Part shown: piece by piece, positions 35,900 through 45,839 of the stretch
How the letters are laid out: every line of letters starts with the position of its first letter
Position numbering within the stretch: the stretch's first letter is position 1
Origin: Aquatica leii
Taxonomy: Eukaryota; Arthropoda; Insecta; Coleoptera; Lampyridae
Length of the DNA: 64,000 nt
Assembly (NCBI GenBank): GCA_035610365.1
Contig: CM069435.1
Coordinates: 68,073,389-68,137,388 of the forward strand
Direction: 5' to 3'
Program-made: the position numbers and the translations under genes
Notes under the pieces: generated by a model
The model's input: only the letters and a program-made list of their open reading frames with translations
Databases searched by the model: none
Told to the model about the DNA's origin: nothing

Positions 35900-36990
35900 G
35901 TATTAATTTTAACGCTTTATTTTGTAATATTTGTAATAGTTTTAAATGTATGTACTACACTCCACCCCAAATCTAATTTAAATATCTAAAATATGGATGT
36001 ATGGTACATATGAGTTATAAATTATCTTAACAACATGTGTTGATATAAAATATTTGATTCTAGAAAACACTCTAGTTATTAGTAGAATTTTTTTTATAGC
36101 AGATGGTATTTGTTCTTTCCAGCTCATATTTTTATTTATTATCAACCCAAGAACTTTTGTAGCATTTGTTTTAGAGATCATCTTGCTTCCACTTTATATT
36201 ATAGGATATTTTATATGTTTTTTTCCAAAAATAATACAATTTGTTTTTTTAGTATTAATACTTAATCTGTTGTCATTTATCCATTTATTTATTATATTTA
36301 CATGATGTTGTAAATCCTGTGTTGATTTTTCAATATTGATGTTATTATATATGTTATATATTAGTGTTGTATCATCCGCATATGAGTAAATTTGGCTTTT
36401 AATGTTTTCATTGAAGAGATCATTAATATAAATAATAAACAAAGTTGGCCCTAAAACACTACCTTGAGGAACTCCACATGTTCTTCTTTGGAGAACTTAA
36501 TACTCCTTCTAATTTTACTACCTGTATTTATTTCAAAAATTATTAAATTGTGATTTGAAATGTCATCTTCTATTATTGATAAAATTCTTTTTTCCATCCT
36601 TGGGCTAGATAAAACATGATGAATAATTGTATTAGTACTTGATCTTGTTGACATATATTTCTCAATTTTGTTAGGTATAAAAATATTATTTGATTTTATA
36701 GTGTTTATATAATCTATAGTTTAATTGTCAGAGAAAAGGTTTATGTTAATATCACCAAAAAGCAAAGTGTTTTTATTAAATTTTTCTAAAATTTTATCAA
36801 ATTCTTGCAGAAAGCAATTTAAACTTAAATTGTATATTTATTCTATTTAATTCTAATGATATATTTTTTTCAGGTAATGATGATTTTATAAATATAGCAA
36901 CTCCTTCACCTAGTTTATTTGATCTAAATCAAAAAAAGTTTGAAAATTGTTTAAATCAAAAGAACAGTCATGATCAGGCAGGAACCATGT
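35900..36990 (-). pseudogene. LINE ORF2 (endonuclease end joined to RT second half)
   Basis: The endonuclease part (about 36990-36480) includes STRSSTNTIIHHVLSS, DDISNHNLIIFEIN and RRSIKFSKEE, matching the end of apurinic-like endonucleases (SDH-like N-H). It runs directly into RT sequence that reads CGVPQGSVLGPTLFIIYIND in a different frame, followed by SYADDTTLIYN (catalytic YADD) and TKVLGLIINKNMSWKEQI. The first half of RT is therefore deleted at about 36465-36480. The tail (35978-35700) has more family-like sequence broken by stops. Confidence 0.85.
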
Positions 36991-37058
36991 AGTTAAACTT
37001 GTAGCTATTGATACATTTGTAATAATTACAAAAATTATTAATTTGCATAAATAACTTA

Positions 37059-38108
37059 TTAATTGTAATCTATGTTGTTAATCGCATTCTGACGATGTTT
37101 CAAATATACTGAAGACTCATAATTACTGGCTTCATGTTCAATATTTGTTTTTGAATTTTCTTCGTTTCTTAATTTACAGTTTTTACAAAGTTTAACATGG
37201 CTATGACAATCTTTGGTTTGCTGATTACTCTTTGCACATACTACTGCATTCTTACAAAATTGTGCCTTGTGATGATATCCCCAACAATTAAAGCATCGTA
37301 ATATACTAACTTCTTTATATATGTACATTACAACAATCCCAATTAATAAAAAGTTTGGCTTCTTCCAACACTTTTTTGTAATCTTTACCTGATATTAAAT
37401 AAGCGGTTCAAATAGACTTGTTTTTAATTTCTTTAATATGTTTCACTTCCATTTCATCATTTTCTAGGTATGTATTTTGTAGTTTTATAGTTTCTAGTAG
37501 TGATGATTCATACTTCTCAGTTAAATTTACTGTTTTTAATGTTGGTTTTCTAATTTTAGATCTTTTTGCATTATATTTATCAGGAATAGTTTCATTAATA
37601 ACATTTTTTTAATTATTAGCTTCTTCTCTTGTTTGACATGATGCTAGTATCGCTTCGTTATTCAGATTTTTTATATTGTTAATGCATATCTCTTCTTTTA
37701 CAAGGTTAATTTTCTTAATTTCTTCCGGTGTCTGTTGATTCGTTTTTTTATTTTTAGGTTTTATAATTACATTTTGTTTAGGAGACTTCTTTAATTTTGT
37801 ACTATTTGCAGCATATTATAATTTGCGAAAAAGTGACTTTGTCGATGGTGTTTTGGTTATCAATCACCAATGCGTTTATTATATTCATTTATTTCTTTAA
37901 ACTTTTCATCAAAAGTATATGTTATTTTTACTTTATTTGCTCATTCTTGGCAGCTGTCACAACACCACAACATTTTGTGTCCTAATTTTTATTCTTTATC
38001 ACTCAAATTAACATAACTTGTATGAAAACGTGGCTGACATCTGCCTTCGTATTGTAGAGCATATTGATCATCTTTAATATTATTTTTACAGAAAGTGCAA
38101 TTTGACAT
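37059..38108 (-). pseudogene. LINE ORF1 (PHD-like finger and CCHC zinc knuckles)
   Basis: The probable start is the Met at 38108, giving MSNCTFCKNNIKDDQYALQY, then EGRCQPRFHTSYVNLSDKE and a CCDSC, a PHD-like pattern known from ORF1 of some insect Jockey/CR1 elements. A long low-complexity middle follows. The C-terminal part (37328-37059) has ILRCFNCWGYHHKAQFCKN, a CCHC zinc knuckle (C-x2-C-x4-H-x4-C), and further Cys/His residues ending CKNCKLR. It is interrupted by stops, the first after the initial 40 residues. ORF1 proteins of this type bind the element's RNA. Confidence 0.75.
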
Positions 38109-38189
38109 TGACAATAATTCAATTAAAAAGGCGTAAAGGTATATACGTTAGAACCAGAGTTGAGACTAAAAAACTATTGCACTAGAAGA

Positions 38190-38460
38190 TATCAATTTGA
38201 CAATACCTTACGGCGTAAAAAATCAACCGAAAACATCTAAGAGTGACTCAAAAGAAATCTCAACACACATTGTCTCTGATTCAGAATCTGATATTAGTCA
38301 TTATAAGAATAATCACGCAACTGAACCTGGTTGTAAAAAAGAAGTTATAACTATAACCTACTATAAAGAGAATCAACGCAAGAACCAATTTATGAAAAAT
38401 CCGATCCCTTATGCCGCGATTGGGCTACAGTAACGTACGAGCATACGTGTCAGTTTGTTA
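38190..38460 (+). other. Unidentified coding-like stretch, possibly a transposase tail
   Basis: A 78-codon frame starts MTIPYGVKNQPKTSKSDSKE and is rich in Ser/Asp/Glu (VSDSESDISHYKNN). A second frame then reads DWATVTYEHTCQFVNATFLI, faintly recalling the zinc-finger tail (W-x-H-x-x-C ... F-x-C) of some insect pogo/Tigger transposases. The match is weak. It abuts the 5' end of the LINE. Confidence 0.25.
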
Positions 38461-40187
38461 ACGCTACTTTTTTAATATGCGATTGTTTATTTAATCAAAT
38501 TAGTAGGTAACCTTGAAAAGTAACATTTGCGGTGAAGATATGCACATTCTCAAATAATTTGTAAACAGATTTGTCACAACATCTTTTCACCTAAATCGTC
38601 ACATATCTTTTTGAAACATATCGCATATTTAGTAGACAACATAAGCAAGTACATCATAATAAATTTATTCCGATAAACAACATGGTTATGTTACAAAAAA
38701 ACTTGTTATTAAAAATCATATTAACCGAAATATTCATATGTATGTATTTAGTTTTTAAATGTCTTCAAATTATAATGGACCCTACTGAATTTTAGGTGGC
38801 AACCTATTCGTAAGTAATCTCCTAGGAGATAAAAGTTAACCAATGCCTCTTTAGTTTTATATTATTTAACACACCTTTTACAATTTAGTTTTCTATGATT
38901 ATCAAACGTGCGGTTTTCAATACTTTTTATTTCAATAAGTTTGTTACATCGCTAACAAAAATTTTATTATATTATAAAAATTTTACGTGAGACGAGTTCT
39001 AGTGATTTTGTTATTGTGACATGAGTATTAATGAAAAAGTCTTAAAAGATGGTTTTGTAATAAACTGCATGAAAAAAGTTAAAAAGTGATGGCAGTGTAT
39101 GTTCCTCAAATTGATACAAATTAAGATAATTACCAATTTACGAATAAAACGTATCAATCGAGTATATTAACCAATGATAAAATATATATTAAAAAATTAC
39201 GATTAAAACAGTATTCATCTTGTGTATAAATAAAATTTAGAACAAGAAATATTAATTTTAGTACATATGTATACATACAAGTTCTTAAATAAATATGTAT
39301 AGAAATGTACCAATATTATCGGCAAATAAGCTTACGAGGACAATGAGCTAATAAAAATCATTGTCTATAAATCAATAAAACGATTCAAAAGAACTTATAA
39401 TTGCTTGGAGATAGTGACCGCAATCGTCGGTTAGCGAAAGACGACGTGTGGCACGCAAGTAATAACTACAGATCTTAAAATCCTATGAAATTCGTTTATG
39501 CAATTGTAAACAATAATATGAGTAACATATATAATACTAATGTTTTCCTATCACAATTTTTATTTATAAAGAATTATTGATAAGCTAATCTTCGGCAAAA
39601 GACTTGTTCAAATTAAACTTTTTTTAGATTTTAAAAGTAAATCACAACTCAAAGTATCAATACGACTTTATCAAAAATTATTTAAATATAGCAAGAAATA
39701 TTTATTACTAACAGTAAACGTAAACTAAATTTGTAAAAAAATTAGAAATTGAAGATTTAGAAAAGATTATTAATAAATCAAAGTATTCTTTAAATAATTA
39801 TTTAAATTGCTGAATAAAATCAATAAAAATGTTTAAAACATTTTATCTGAAATACCTATTGTTCAAGATTGTTTTAAGTTTTACAGTTTTAGATAAACTT
39901 TAAAGATAGTTTAAATCAGCACGTACTACGCTGAAAATAAGATGTAAATAGGTTACAGCAATGTAACACAAATTATAGTAAAATCGAAATATCGATTCCC
40001 AAAAGAGCACATGATATCTTATTAATATCCATAAGATGTCATCAAGCAGATAGATGTTCGATGAACGTCGATATTCCTACGATATACGTAAAATGATATC
40101 TTATGGACATCCACAAAGAATATTATTTACTTCTTTTAAATGTATACTTTTGTATGTTTGTTTGAAACTACGGCAAGTAATTATTTT

Positions 40188-42569
40188 GCTATAAAGTTTA
40201 CCATTATTCCGGTCTTGGTTTCTAGTGCCTTTGTATAAATGTCAGCATAAAATGTTTAGTACTATAGGTACTCATTTTTATTGAAAATCTACATGTTTTA
40301 AAAATATTTTTCTTTATAAGAGTGTTTAGTTTTTGCTGGGCAGCATAAAGTTACAATTTTTTAAAAAGCAACCCATCCATTTTTTATGCTGTTCGATAAA
40401 GGCTTAATTTAGATGAAAAATAATTTTAAATTTTTTTAAATTAATTGCGGCGTTGCCATTTTAAAGAAATTTCTTTAAAAATGTAGCATCAGAAAGAAAT
40501 GGTTATAAAACTCTTGTTTTTTTAAAATTTTGGAATTTGTTGTAAATTTGTCAAAAGTAGGTACTTAAATAGTCTAAAAATTGTTTTTAATTCCCCATAC
40601 TTATTTTGTATGAGAGCGCTAATTTTCCAATTTTTCAAATTGCTGGATTTCATTTTTCTTAAATCGCATCGTTGATTTCTTTCAACTGATTCTAATGTAG
40701 TTTTTAATTCTCTTTCGATTTGCACTAGTACTTTTTTCTCCTAACATCTACAGTTATAAAAATATTTATAAATTTTCAATTAAAACAAAAGCATTATTTT
40801 AATCAAGGTTTATTCTAGTAAGCCATGCTTCAATTAAAAAAAACCAAATAACCAATAGAAGTTACTTATTATGTTTAGTTGTCACATTATTATCTATTAG
40901 TACTTTTTACTTCATTTATTTTTGTTTAAAATGAATTTGCTACACAACGAATTGGTGGACTTTTTGTGTCTTTTGGCTTCTCGTGTTTATAAACAAGAAT
41001 ATCCTGATCGCCGTGTTTCAAGTCTCCGTGCATTATAATAATTATTAATTCAATTCGAACAAACAGGACCGGTAAACTACAAGACGCGTATTCAAAGAAA
41101 AACTGTCAGTACAGAAGGGGCAGAATTTATGGTATGCAGGCTGTAGTAAAAAATCCAAATTAGTAAAGAACTTAGTATAATTTCATTGAGAAGAGTACTA
41201 AAAAACCATAAATATCATCTTTATCACATTGAACTGCATCAAAAGTTCTTTATAGGGGATTTTAACTCGAGAAGAACCTTCTGTGTGTGGATATTAAATA
41301 ATCTTAATAAGATGCCAAACTTTATATCTACTGTTTTATTTAGCGACTAAGCTACCTTTCATAGTAATGGCCAAGTAAATCATCGTCGTAATTTTTATTA
41401 CTATGATAATGTAATGTAAACATAGATGGACGGTCAATGTATGGCCAGGAATTGTGAATGATTGTATCATAGGTTCTTACTTCTTTGATGGTCATTTAAA
41501 TGTAGACAGATATTTAGAGTTTTTGAATAATTCTTTGTCAGAGTTACTAGAAAATATTCCGGAAAACACAAGAAGGACCATGTAGTATCAGAATGATGGT
41601 GAGTTCTGTCCTGTCATTTTGTTAGAAATGTGTCTAATTATTTAAACGAACAATATTGTGATCGATGGATCGGCCAAAGAGGTTTTGTGTCACGGCCGGC
41701 AAGATCTTCGGATATTACTGTCATGGATCGTTTTATGTGTCTTCGTAAATCCTACTGATTAAGAGGCAATGGAAACAAAATAAGAACGGCATTTTCTAAC
41801 GTCACACTCGGGATGTTACAAAATGTGCGTGAATCTTTACAGCAAATACTTAAGACGTGCCTAAAACAAAATGAGCAATATTGTGAACGTTTGTTAAATT
41901 ATTTTTTTTTGTTGGTGTTTTATGTTTAATAGAAGCAAAGCCCACTAAAAAATAACTGTTGAAATAATGCTTATTGTGATTGAATTAAAAATTTATATAT
42001 ATCTCTATTAGATGTTAGGAGAAAAAAATACTAGTGCAAATCGATAGAGAATTAAAAACTACATTAGAAACAGTTGAAAGAAATCGAGAATGCTATTAAA
42101 AAAAATGAGTTTTGGCAATTTTAAAAATTTGAAAATTAGCGCTTTCATACAAGATAAGTATAGCGAATTAAAAAATCTTTTAGACTATTTAAATACTTCT
42201 GACTTTCATCTACGAATTTACAAAAACACATTTCGAAATTTCAAAAAACACAAGTTTTGTGACCATTTCTTGTTGATGCTGCATTTTAAAAAAAATGCTT
42301 TAAAGTGACAACGCCACAATCAATTAAAAAAATTAAAAATAGTTTTTTATCTAAATTAAGCATTTATCGAACAGCATAGAAAATTGATGGGTTGCTATTT
42401 AAAAAAAATGTAATTTTATGCTGCTCAGCGAAAATTAAACATCCTGTATAAACAAAAATATTTTTAAAACATTCAGCTCTTTAACAGAAGTGAGTACAGT
42501 ACTAAACATTTTATGCTGACATTTATACAAAGGCAATAAAAACCTAGACCGGAGTAATAGCATACCCTG
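40188..42569 (+). mobile_element. Tc1/mariner-superfamily element with ~550-bp inverted ends
   Basis: The left arm (about 40188-40750) and the right arm (about 42008-42569) are long inverted repeats. Shared blocks include ATAAATGTCAGCATAAAATG, TTTATCGAACAGCATA (reverse complement form in the left arm), CTCCTAACATCT and GCACTAGTA. Both ends read inward to CCGGTC(T/A)TAGGTTT-like sequence; the right end is ACCCTGTATA, giving a TA-type boundary. A decayed transposase fills the centre. Matching frames in the two arms (for example 40725-40522 minus and 42090-42308 plus) are mirror images of repeat sequence, not genes. Confidence 0.85.
40930..41900 (+). pseudogene. Tc1/mariner-type transposase relic (insect DDE_3 group)
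   Basis: Readable pieces in order: NELVDFLCLLASRVYKQEYP, DRRVSSLRALQ, QTGPVNYKTRIQRKTV, LRRVLKNHKYHLYHIELHQK, VLFSD, NHRRNFYYYDNV, FFDGHLN, YLEFLNNSLSELLENIPEN, and WIGRGG followed by RSSDITVMDRF. This is the layout of a common insect transposase group (LFSDEA-TF, YFFDG, RWIGRGG-x-x-x-WP-x-RSPDLTPLDFF). The first catalytic Asp (in FSD) is kept; the third region has MD in place of LD. Several frameshifts and a stop break it, and the C-terminus is truncated by the right arm. Confidence 0.85.
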
Positions 42570-42589
42570 TATAATAAATTTAATTTTTA

Positions 42590-42785
42590 TTGTAACGATT
42601 ATTAAAACTAATTTATTTATACTGAAAATATGTACACGTTTGTAACCAATCGAACTAATTAAATCTAAGGATATTTAATAAAAACACTTACTCTAATTTA
42701 TATAGTACTATCACTTGAAAGATAATGTCCACGGATAACTTCAGTTTAACATTTGTTTACATTAAAGTCACGCACGACTTTAATC
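42590..42785 (-). mobile_element. LTR fragment of gypsy family B
   Basis: On the minus strand this is closely similar to the 3' LTR at 14540-14727 (shared blocks AGTTATCCG, TATATAAATTAGAGTAAGTG and ATCCTTAGATTTAATTAGTT), including the LTR end GTTACA. No internal retrotransposon sequence adjoins it, so it is a solo or truncated LTR. It lies between the Tc1/mariner element and the Penelope-like piece. Confidence 0.8.
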
Positions 42786-42799
42786 TGTCGTATGTACCT

Positions 42800-43740
42800 A
42801 AGAACTTCTCAAAAGTTAGGCAATCAACTTGTGAACTAAGCCTGATTCTAAACCCTGAAAAGGTAAGAAATCAAATTAGAAGTTAGTAGAGGATAAACAC
42901 TTATCAATAAGAGGAACCAAACTCAAGTCCTTGCCATGTTGAGACAGAATCTATTCGATGATAATAAGCGAATCCTTAATAGGAACTTTAGTCAAAAGTG
43001 AGGTGACATCAAAGCTGGCAAGAAGATCTTGGGGTTCAAGTTTTATAGTTTCTAAACGTTGAATAAAATGCTGAGAGTTAAGAATGTGAAAAGAGGTTTT
43101 ACTACTAAGTTAGCAAAAAATGTTAGACAAGAACTACAAGATTGGATAGTATTGACGATAGGTCGAAAGGGAATACCTCGTTTGTGAACTTTGGGAAGTC
43201 CGTATAGACGAGGTGGTTTAAAATCTGAAGGGGTAAGTTCACGTTTGCTTTCAAAAGGTAGATTGGAAGATTTAATGATTTGGCTGACCTCACGATCAAC
43301 CCTCGAAGTGGGATTACGGGTAAAAAGAACGTTGTTTTCTCAGACAAAATAGAATGGATTTTCGCAACATAATCAATTTGGTTTAAAACGACAGTAGCGT
43401 TGCCTTTGTCGGCTGGAAAAACAATAATATCAAGGTTCCTACAAAGATTTTTTAGGGCTAACTATTCCGGCTTAGAAATGTGGGATTTATGAACTTTAGA
43501 TAATTCAATTATGTTTAATAGAAAACTTGACAGCACATAAAATATCTTTTTTTGGAATACGTTTGGGAGTAACAGCAAAATTCAAACCCTTAGATAGCAA
43601 CAAATTGTTAGCGTATCACTTAGTTTGAATCACTTATTCTCGACGTTATTCTGAACTTAAGTCAATTTTAGGAAAGAAAAGTAAAAAATTGTTAGTGGAA
43701 TGAGTGCTTAATTGCGTTAAAGAGATATTTCTTATAGACA
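42800..43740 (-). mobile_element. Penelope-like reverse transcriptase fragment
   Basis: On the minus strand the sequence carries ADKGNATVVLNQIDYV, then TPSDFKPPRLYGLPKVHKRG and IPFRPIVNTIQSCSS, then a region resembling the SFDVTSLFT-containing palm. ADKGNATVV and YGLPKVHK-x-G-x-P-x-RPIV are hallmarks of Penelope-like element RT. The GIY-YIG endonuclease was not recognised. The copy is partial and broken; a precise age is not possible, but decay is moderate. Confidence 0.8.
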
Positions 43741-43854
43741 AAGACAAGTGTCTGCATTCAGTAAAACAATAGTCGATGAAAACAACAAAACTTTTAACAA
43801 TAAACCAGAAAAAATTATTTTTTTTGCAAAGACACCATGTTATTTAACAAAAGC

Positions 43855-44270
43855 GAGCGGAATGTATAAAAGCGGAAATTAGGAAACGGTTTACAGCAGT
43901 AAAAGATCTACTTATAGAAGATAGAAAAGTAGCACATTTGGAACCTACAAAAGCGTTTGATATGCATAAAACAGGTTTCTTTCTAGTTCCAAAAGTAGAG
44001 TTTATTCTTGAACCTAGAAGACGAAATGTTTATAACAAGTTTGCAGATTTATATAAAGAAGATGATACAGTTTGCTCCATCACTCATGGTGTACAAATAC
44101 CAGAGACTACCAGCAAATTTAGTAGCAATAGTTCTGTAGTTCATCCACGTATAAGTTTGGAACTTGATGTATCTGCTTTTGGATTGCTTAAAAACCTGTT
44201 AAAAGACTGTAAAAATGGCAAATTGATCATAAAAGAAAAAAAATTTCAAAAGTTAACCTTCGGATAATAT
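43855..44270 (+). pseudogene. pogo-superfamily transposase fragment
   Basis: An open frame of about 130 codons reads IRKRFTAVKDLLIEDRKVAH, LEPTKAFDMHKTGFFLVPKV and EFILEPRRRNVYNKFADLYK, then DDTVCSITH. It corresponds to the start of the DDE domain in pogo-type transposases (the family has FN-x-DETGF-x-L-x-PK-x-x-x-V ... N-x-Y ... ITV). The key NADE/NCDE is changed to DMHKT, losing the catalytic Asp. The last 50 residues match nothing known. It is truncated on both sides. Confidence 0.65.
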
Positions 44271-44309
44271 TATCCAAGTCAATAAATGATTCAACTATGC
44301 CCGATAACC

Positions 44310-44490
44310 GAGGGGCGAACCATCAAGGATGTATGGTGTACATTAAAAGGGAGATATGAGGATGTACGGAAATGTATAGGGATGTACGAGGATGTACAGA
44401 GATCGTCAAGGATGTACGGGGATATATGGAGATAACGAGGAAATATATCTGGATGTGCTAGGAGATACATGGGGATGTACGGGGAAATGA
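44310..44490 (+). repeat. GGATGTACG minisatellite, about 10-12 units
   Basis: Degenerate tandem units of about 10-18 bp with core GGATGTAC(G/A) recur from 44325 (AAGGATGTATGG, GAGGATGTACGG, GGGATGTACGAG, GAGGATGTACAGA, AAGGATGTACGGG, GGGATGTACGGG). The tract is strikingly purine-rich on this strand compared with its surroundings. No coding role is apparent. Confidence 0.75.
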
Positions 44491-44926
44491 CTAAACGAAC
44501 ATGCTAAAGAGTGCAACTAACGTGACTCACATGCACGTTCACCAATAATAGTAATTTTTCAAAAAAATGTATAATTTGATTTGGTGTTTATCAATAAAGT
44601 TTGACTAATTACACCAGTGACGGCTGGTGGTCAATTCTCCATGAGCCTTAAGCAAGTTCGCTGTGTTAGAATGTATTGCGTTTGCATTAAGAATTTAAGT
44701 TTTTTTTAAATTGTAAATTAATGATAAAACAATTTTTAGTTTTTCTCATTGACCAAATAACCTAATGGAAAACCCGCTATTGAATTACACCCTCTTTTCT
44801 ATAAACTTCCTGGTTGAAATGAACAGAAATGAAATGAATGAAAATGTCATCTTGTGGTATAAGTTACTACGTATTAAAGATAATTTATCATTAATACGTA
44901 TAAAATCTTAAGCTTTCGCGGTTGTT

Positions 44927-45190
44927 ATGTTTATGATTATAAGCGACTTTTGGCTTAGACCGCGTCGTAGTAGTAGTGGTAAATGTCACTGACTGAAATT
45001 TACTTCTCTGAAGATGCAAGCTGCAATGTCTTGCAAAACGTCAGTTTGTTTGGGTTCACGAACGACAATACGGCAAAGGCCAAGTTCTACTTCTTGTTTT
45101 GGCTTTCAAGAAGAGACTAGGACCAAGCCTAAATCTGGGTGTTTAACTACGACGCGGTCTAAGCCGAAAGTCGCTTATAATCATAAACAT
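44927..45190. mobile_element. 264-bp element with 43-bp terminal inverted repeats
   Basis: The left arm (44927-44969) begins ATGTTTATGATTATAAGCGA and the right arm (45148-45190) is its reverse complement, with one mismatch in 43 positions. Such near-identity suggests a young element or one maintained by copying. No target duplication is clear. The 180-bp interior is not AT-rich and holds a possible ribozyme-like core (45008-45039). It may be a MITE or a Penelope-associated repeat; the family is not determined. Confidence 0.75.
45008..45039 (+). ncRNA. Hammerhead-like core motif (speculative)
   Basis: CTGAAGA is followed by TGCAAG, a 9-base loop, CTTGCA and then AAAC, resembling the hammerhead ribozyme order CUGANGA - stem II - GAAAC found in Penelope-like elements. 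The G of the GAAA box is replaced unless the U-A pair at the base of stem II is opened. Stems I and III and the cleavage site were not established, so activity cannot be claimed. Confidence 0.25.
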
Positions 45191-45268
45191 TAATACCTTG
45201 TAGCTCACACTACGAAATAACTATAAAATTTTGTTAATTGTTACTTTAAAAGTTATATAACACCAATA

Positions 45269-45838
45269 CAGTGCACGCCGCTTATTAGAATTACGGATAA
45301 TGTTAACAGTCGGGCAATGTTATCACTTTATTAAAAAACGGACTGGACGTATGTTACTACATAGTAAAACACCCTTTATAGTAATCATAATTTTAGTTTA
45401 TGTTAGCTATTTTCTTCTCAAGTTTGTTACTGTAAATGACAATAACCTATTTTACATGAATTTTTTAGCAGAATTTACACAATACATTTGTTTAGAGTAA
45501 AAAACTTTTATCATTATACCTTGAAAATAGTTGTTTTTCATATTTTAGAATAACGATTTTATTTAACTACGTCTTATGTGATAACGTTATTGTATATTTA
45601 TTTTTATTTTTAGTGACAGCAAATTACTGAGAAGAAATGTGTAGTTTTAGAACAGTAAATATTTTTTTCTTGTATTGATGTTATGATTTTAATCACATCT
45701 GTATCTGTATCTATTTGCTGCTTTCTAACCAATAAACATTTATTTGTTTTTTTTTTGAATTTTTGATATTTTTATCATTTGCTTATTGTTATCAAAAACC
45801 TCAATTGCCAACGTGATTCTATTAAGCGGCGTGCACTG
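45269..45838. mobile_element. pogo/Tigger-type MITE, 570 bp
   Basis: The left end CAGTGCACGCCGCTTATTAG is mirrored by CAGTGCACGCCGCTTAATAG in reverse complement on the right; the inverted repeat covers about 26 bp with three mismatches. TA dinucleotides flank it (45267-45268 and 45839-45840). CAGT...-type ends with TA duplication fit pogo/Tigger non-autonomous elements. The 66-codon open frame inside (45300-45500) has no recognised domain. Confidence 0.8.
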
Positions 45839-45839
45839 T

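Larger units (their letters stand above)
35700..38108 (-). mobile_element. Jockey-type non-LTR retrotransposon (LINE), internally deleted
   Basis: A minus-strand LINE with ORF1 upstream (38108 to about 37060) and ORF2 downstream (about 36990-35700). ORF1 carries a PHD-like Cys/His start and CCHC zinc knuckles. ORF2 keeps the end of the endonuclease and the second half of reverse transcriptase, with the middle missing. The type is inferred from the gag-like zinc knuckles and the RT motif YADDT. No poly-A tail or target duplication was recognised at the 3' side near 35700. Confidence 0.85.

Noticed and set aside
38197-38433. Host gene starting MTIPYGVKNQPK
   Set aside because: Single short frame with no splice support, flanked by a LINE end; more likely transposon-derived, listed with low confidence only.
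40522-40725. Minus-strand frame starting MQIERELKTTLESVERN, and its plus-strand twin at 42090-42308
   Set aside because: They are mirror images within the two inverted arms of one transposon. Without an independent domain I do not call them genes.
43123-43347. Minus-strand frame starting MSEKTTFFLPVIPLRG as a separate gene
   Set aside because: It lies within the Penelope-like RT fragment and is part of that fossil.
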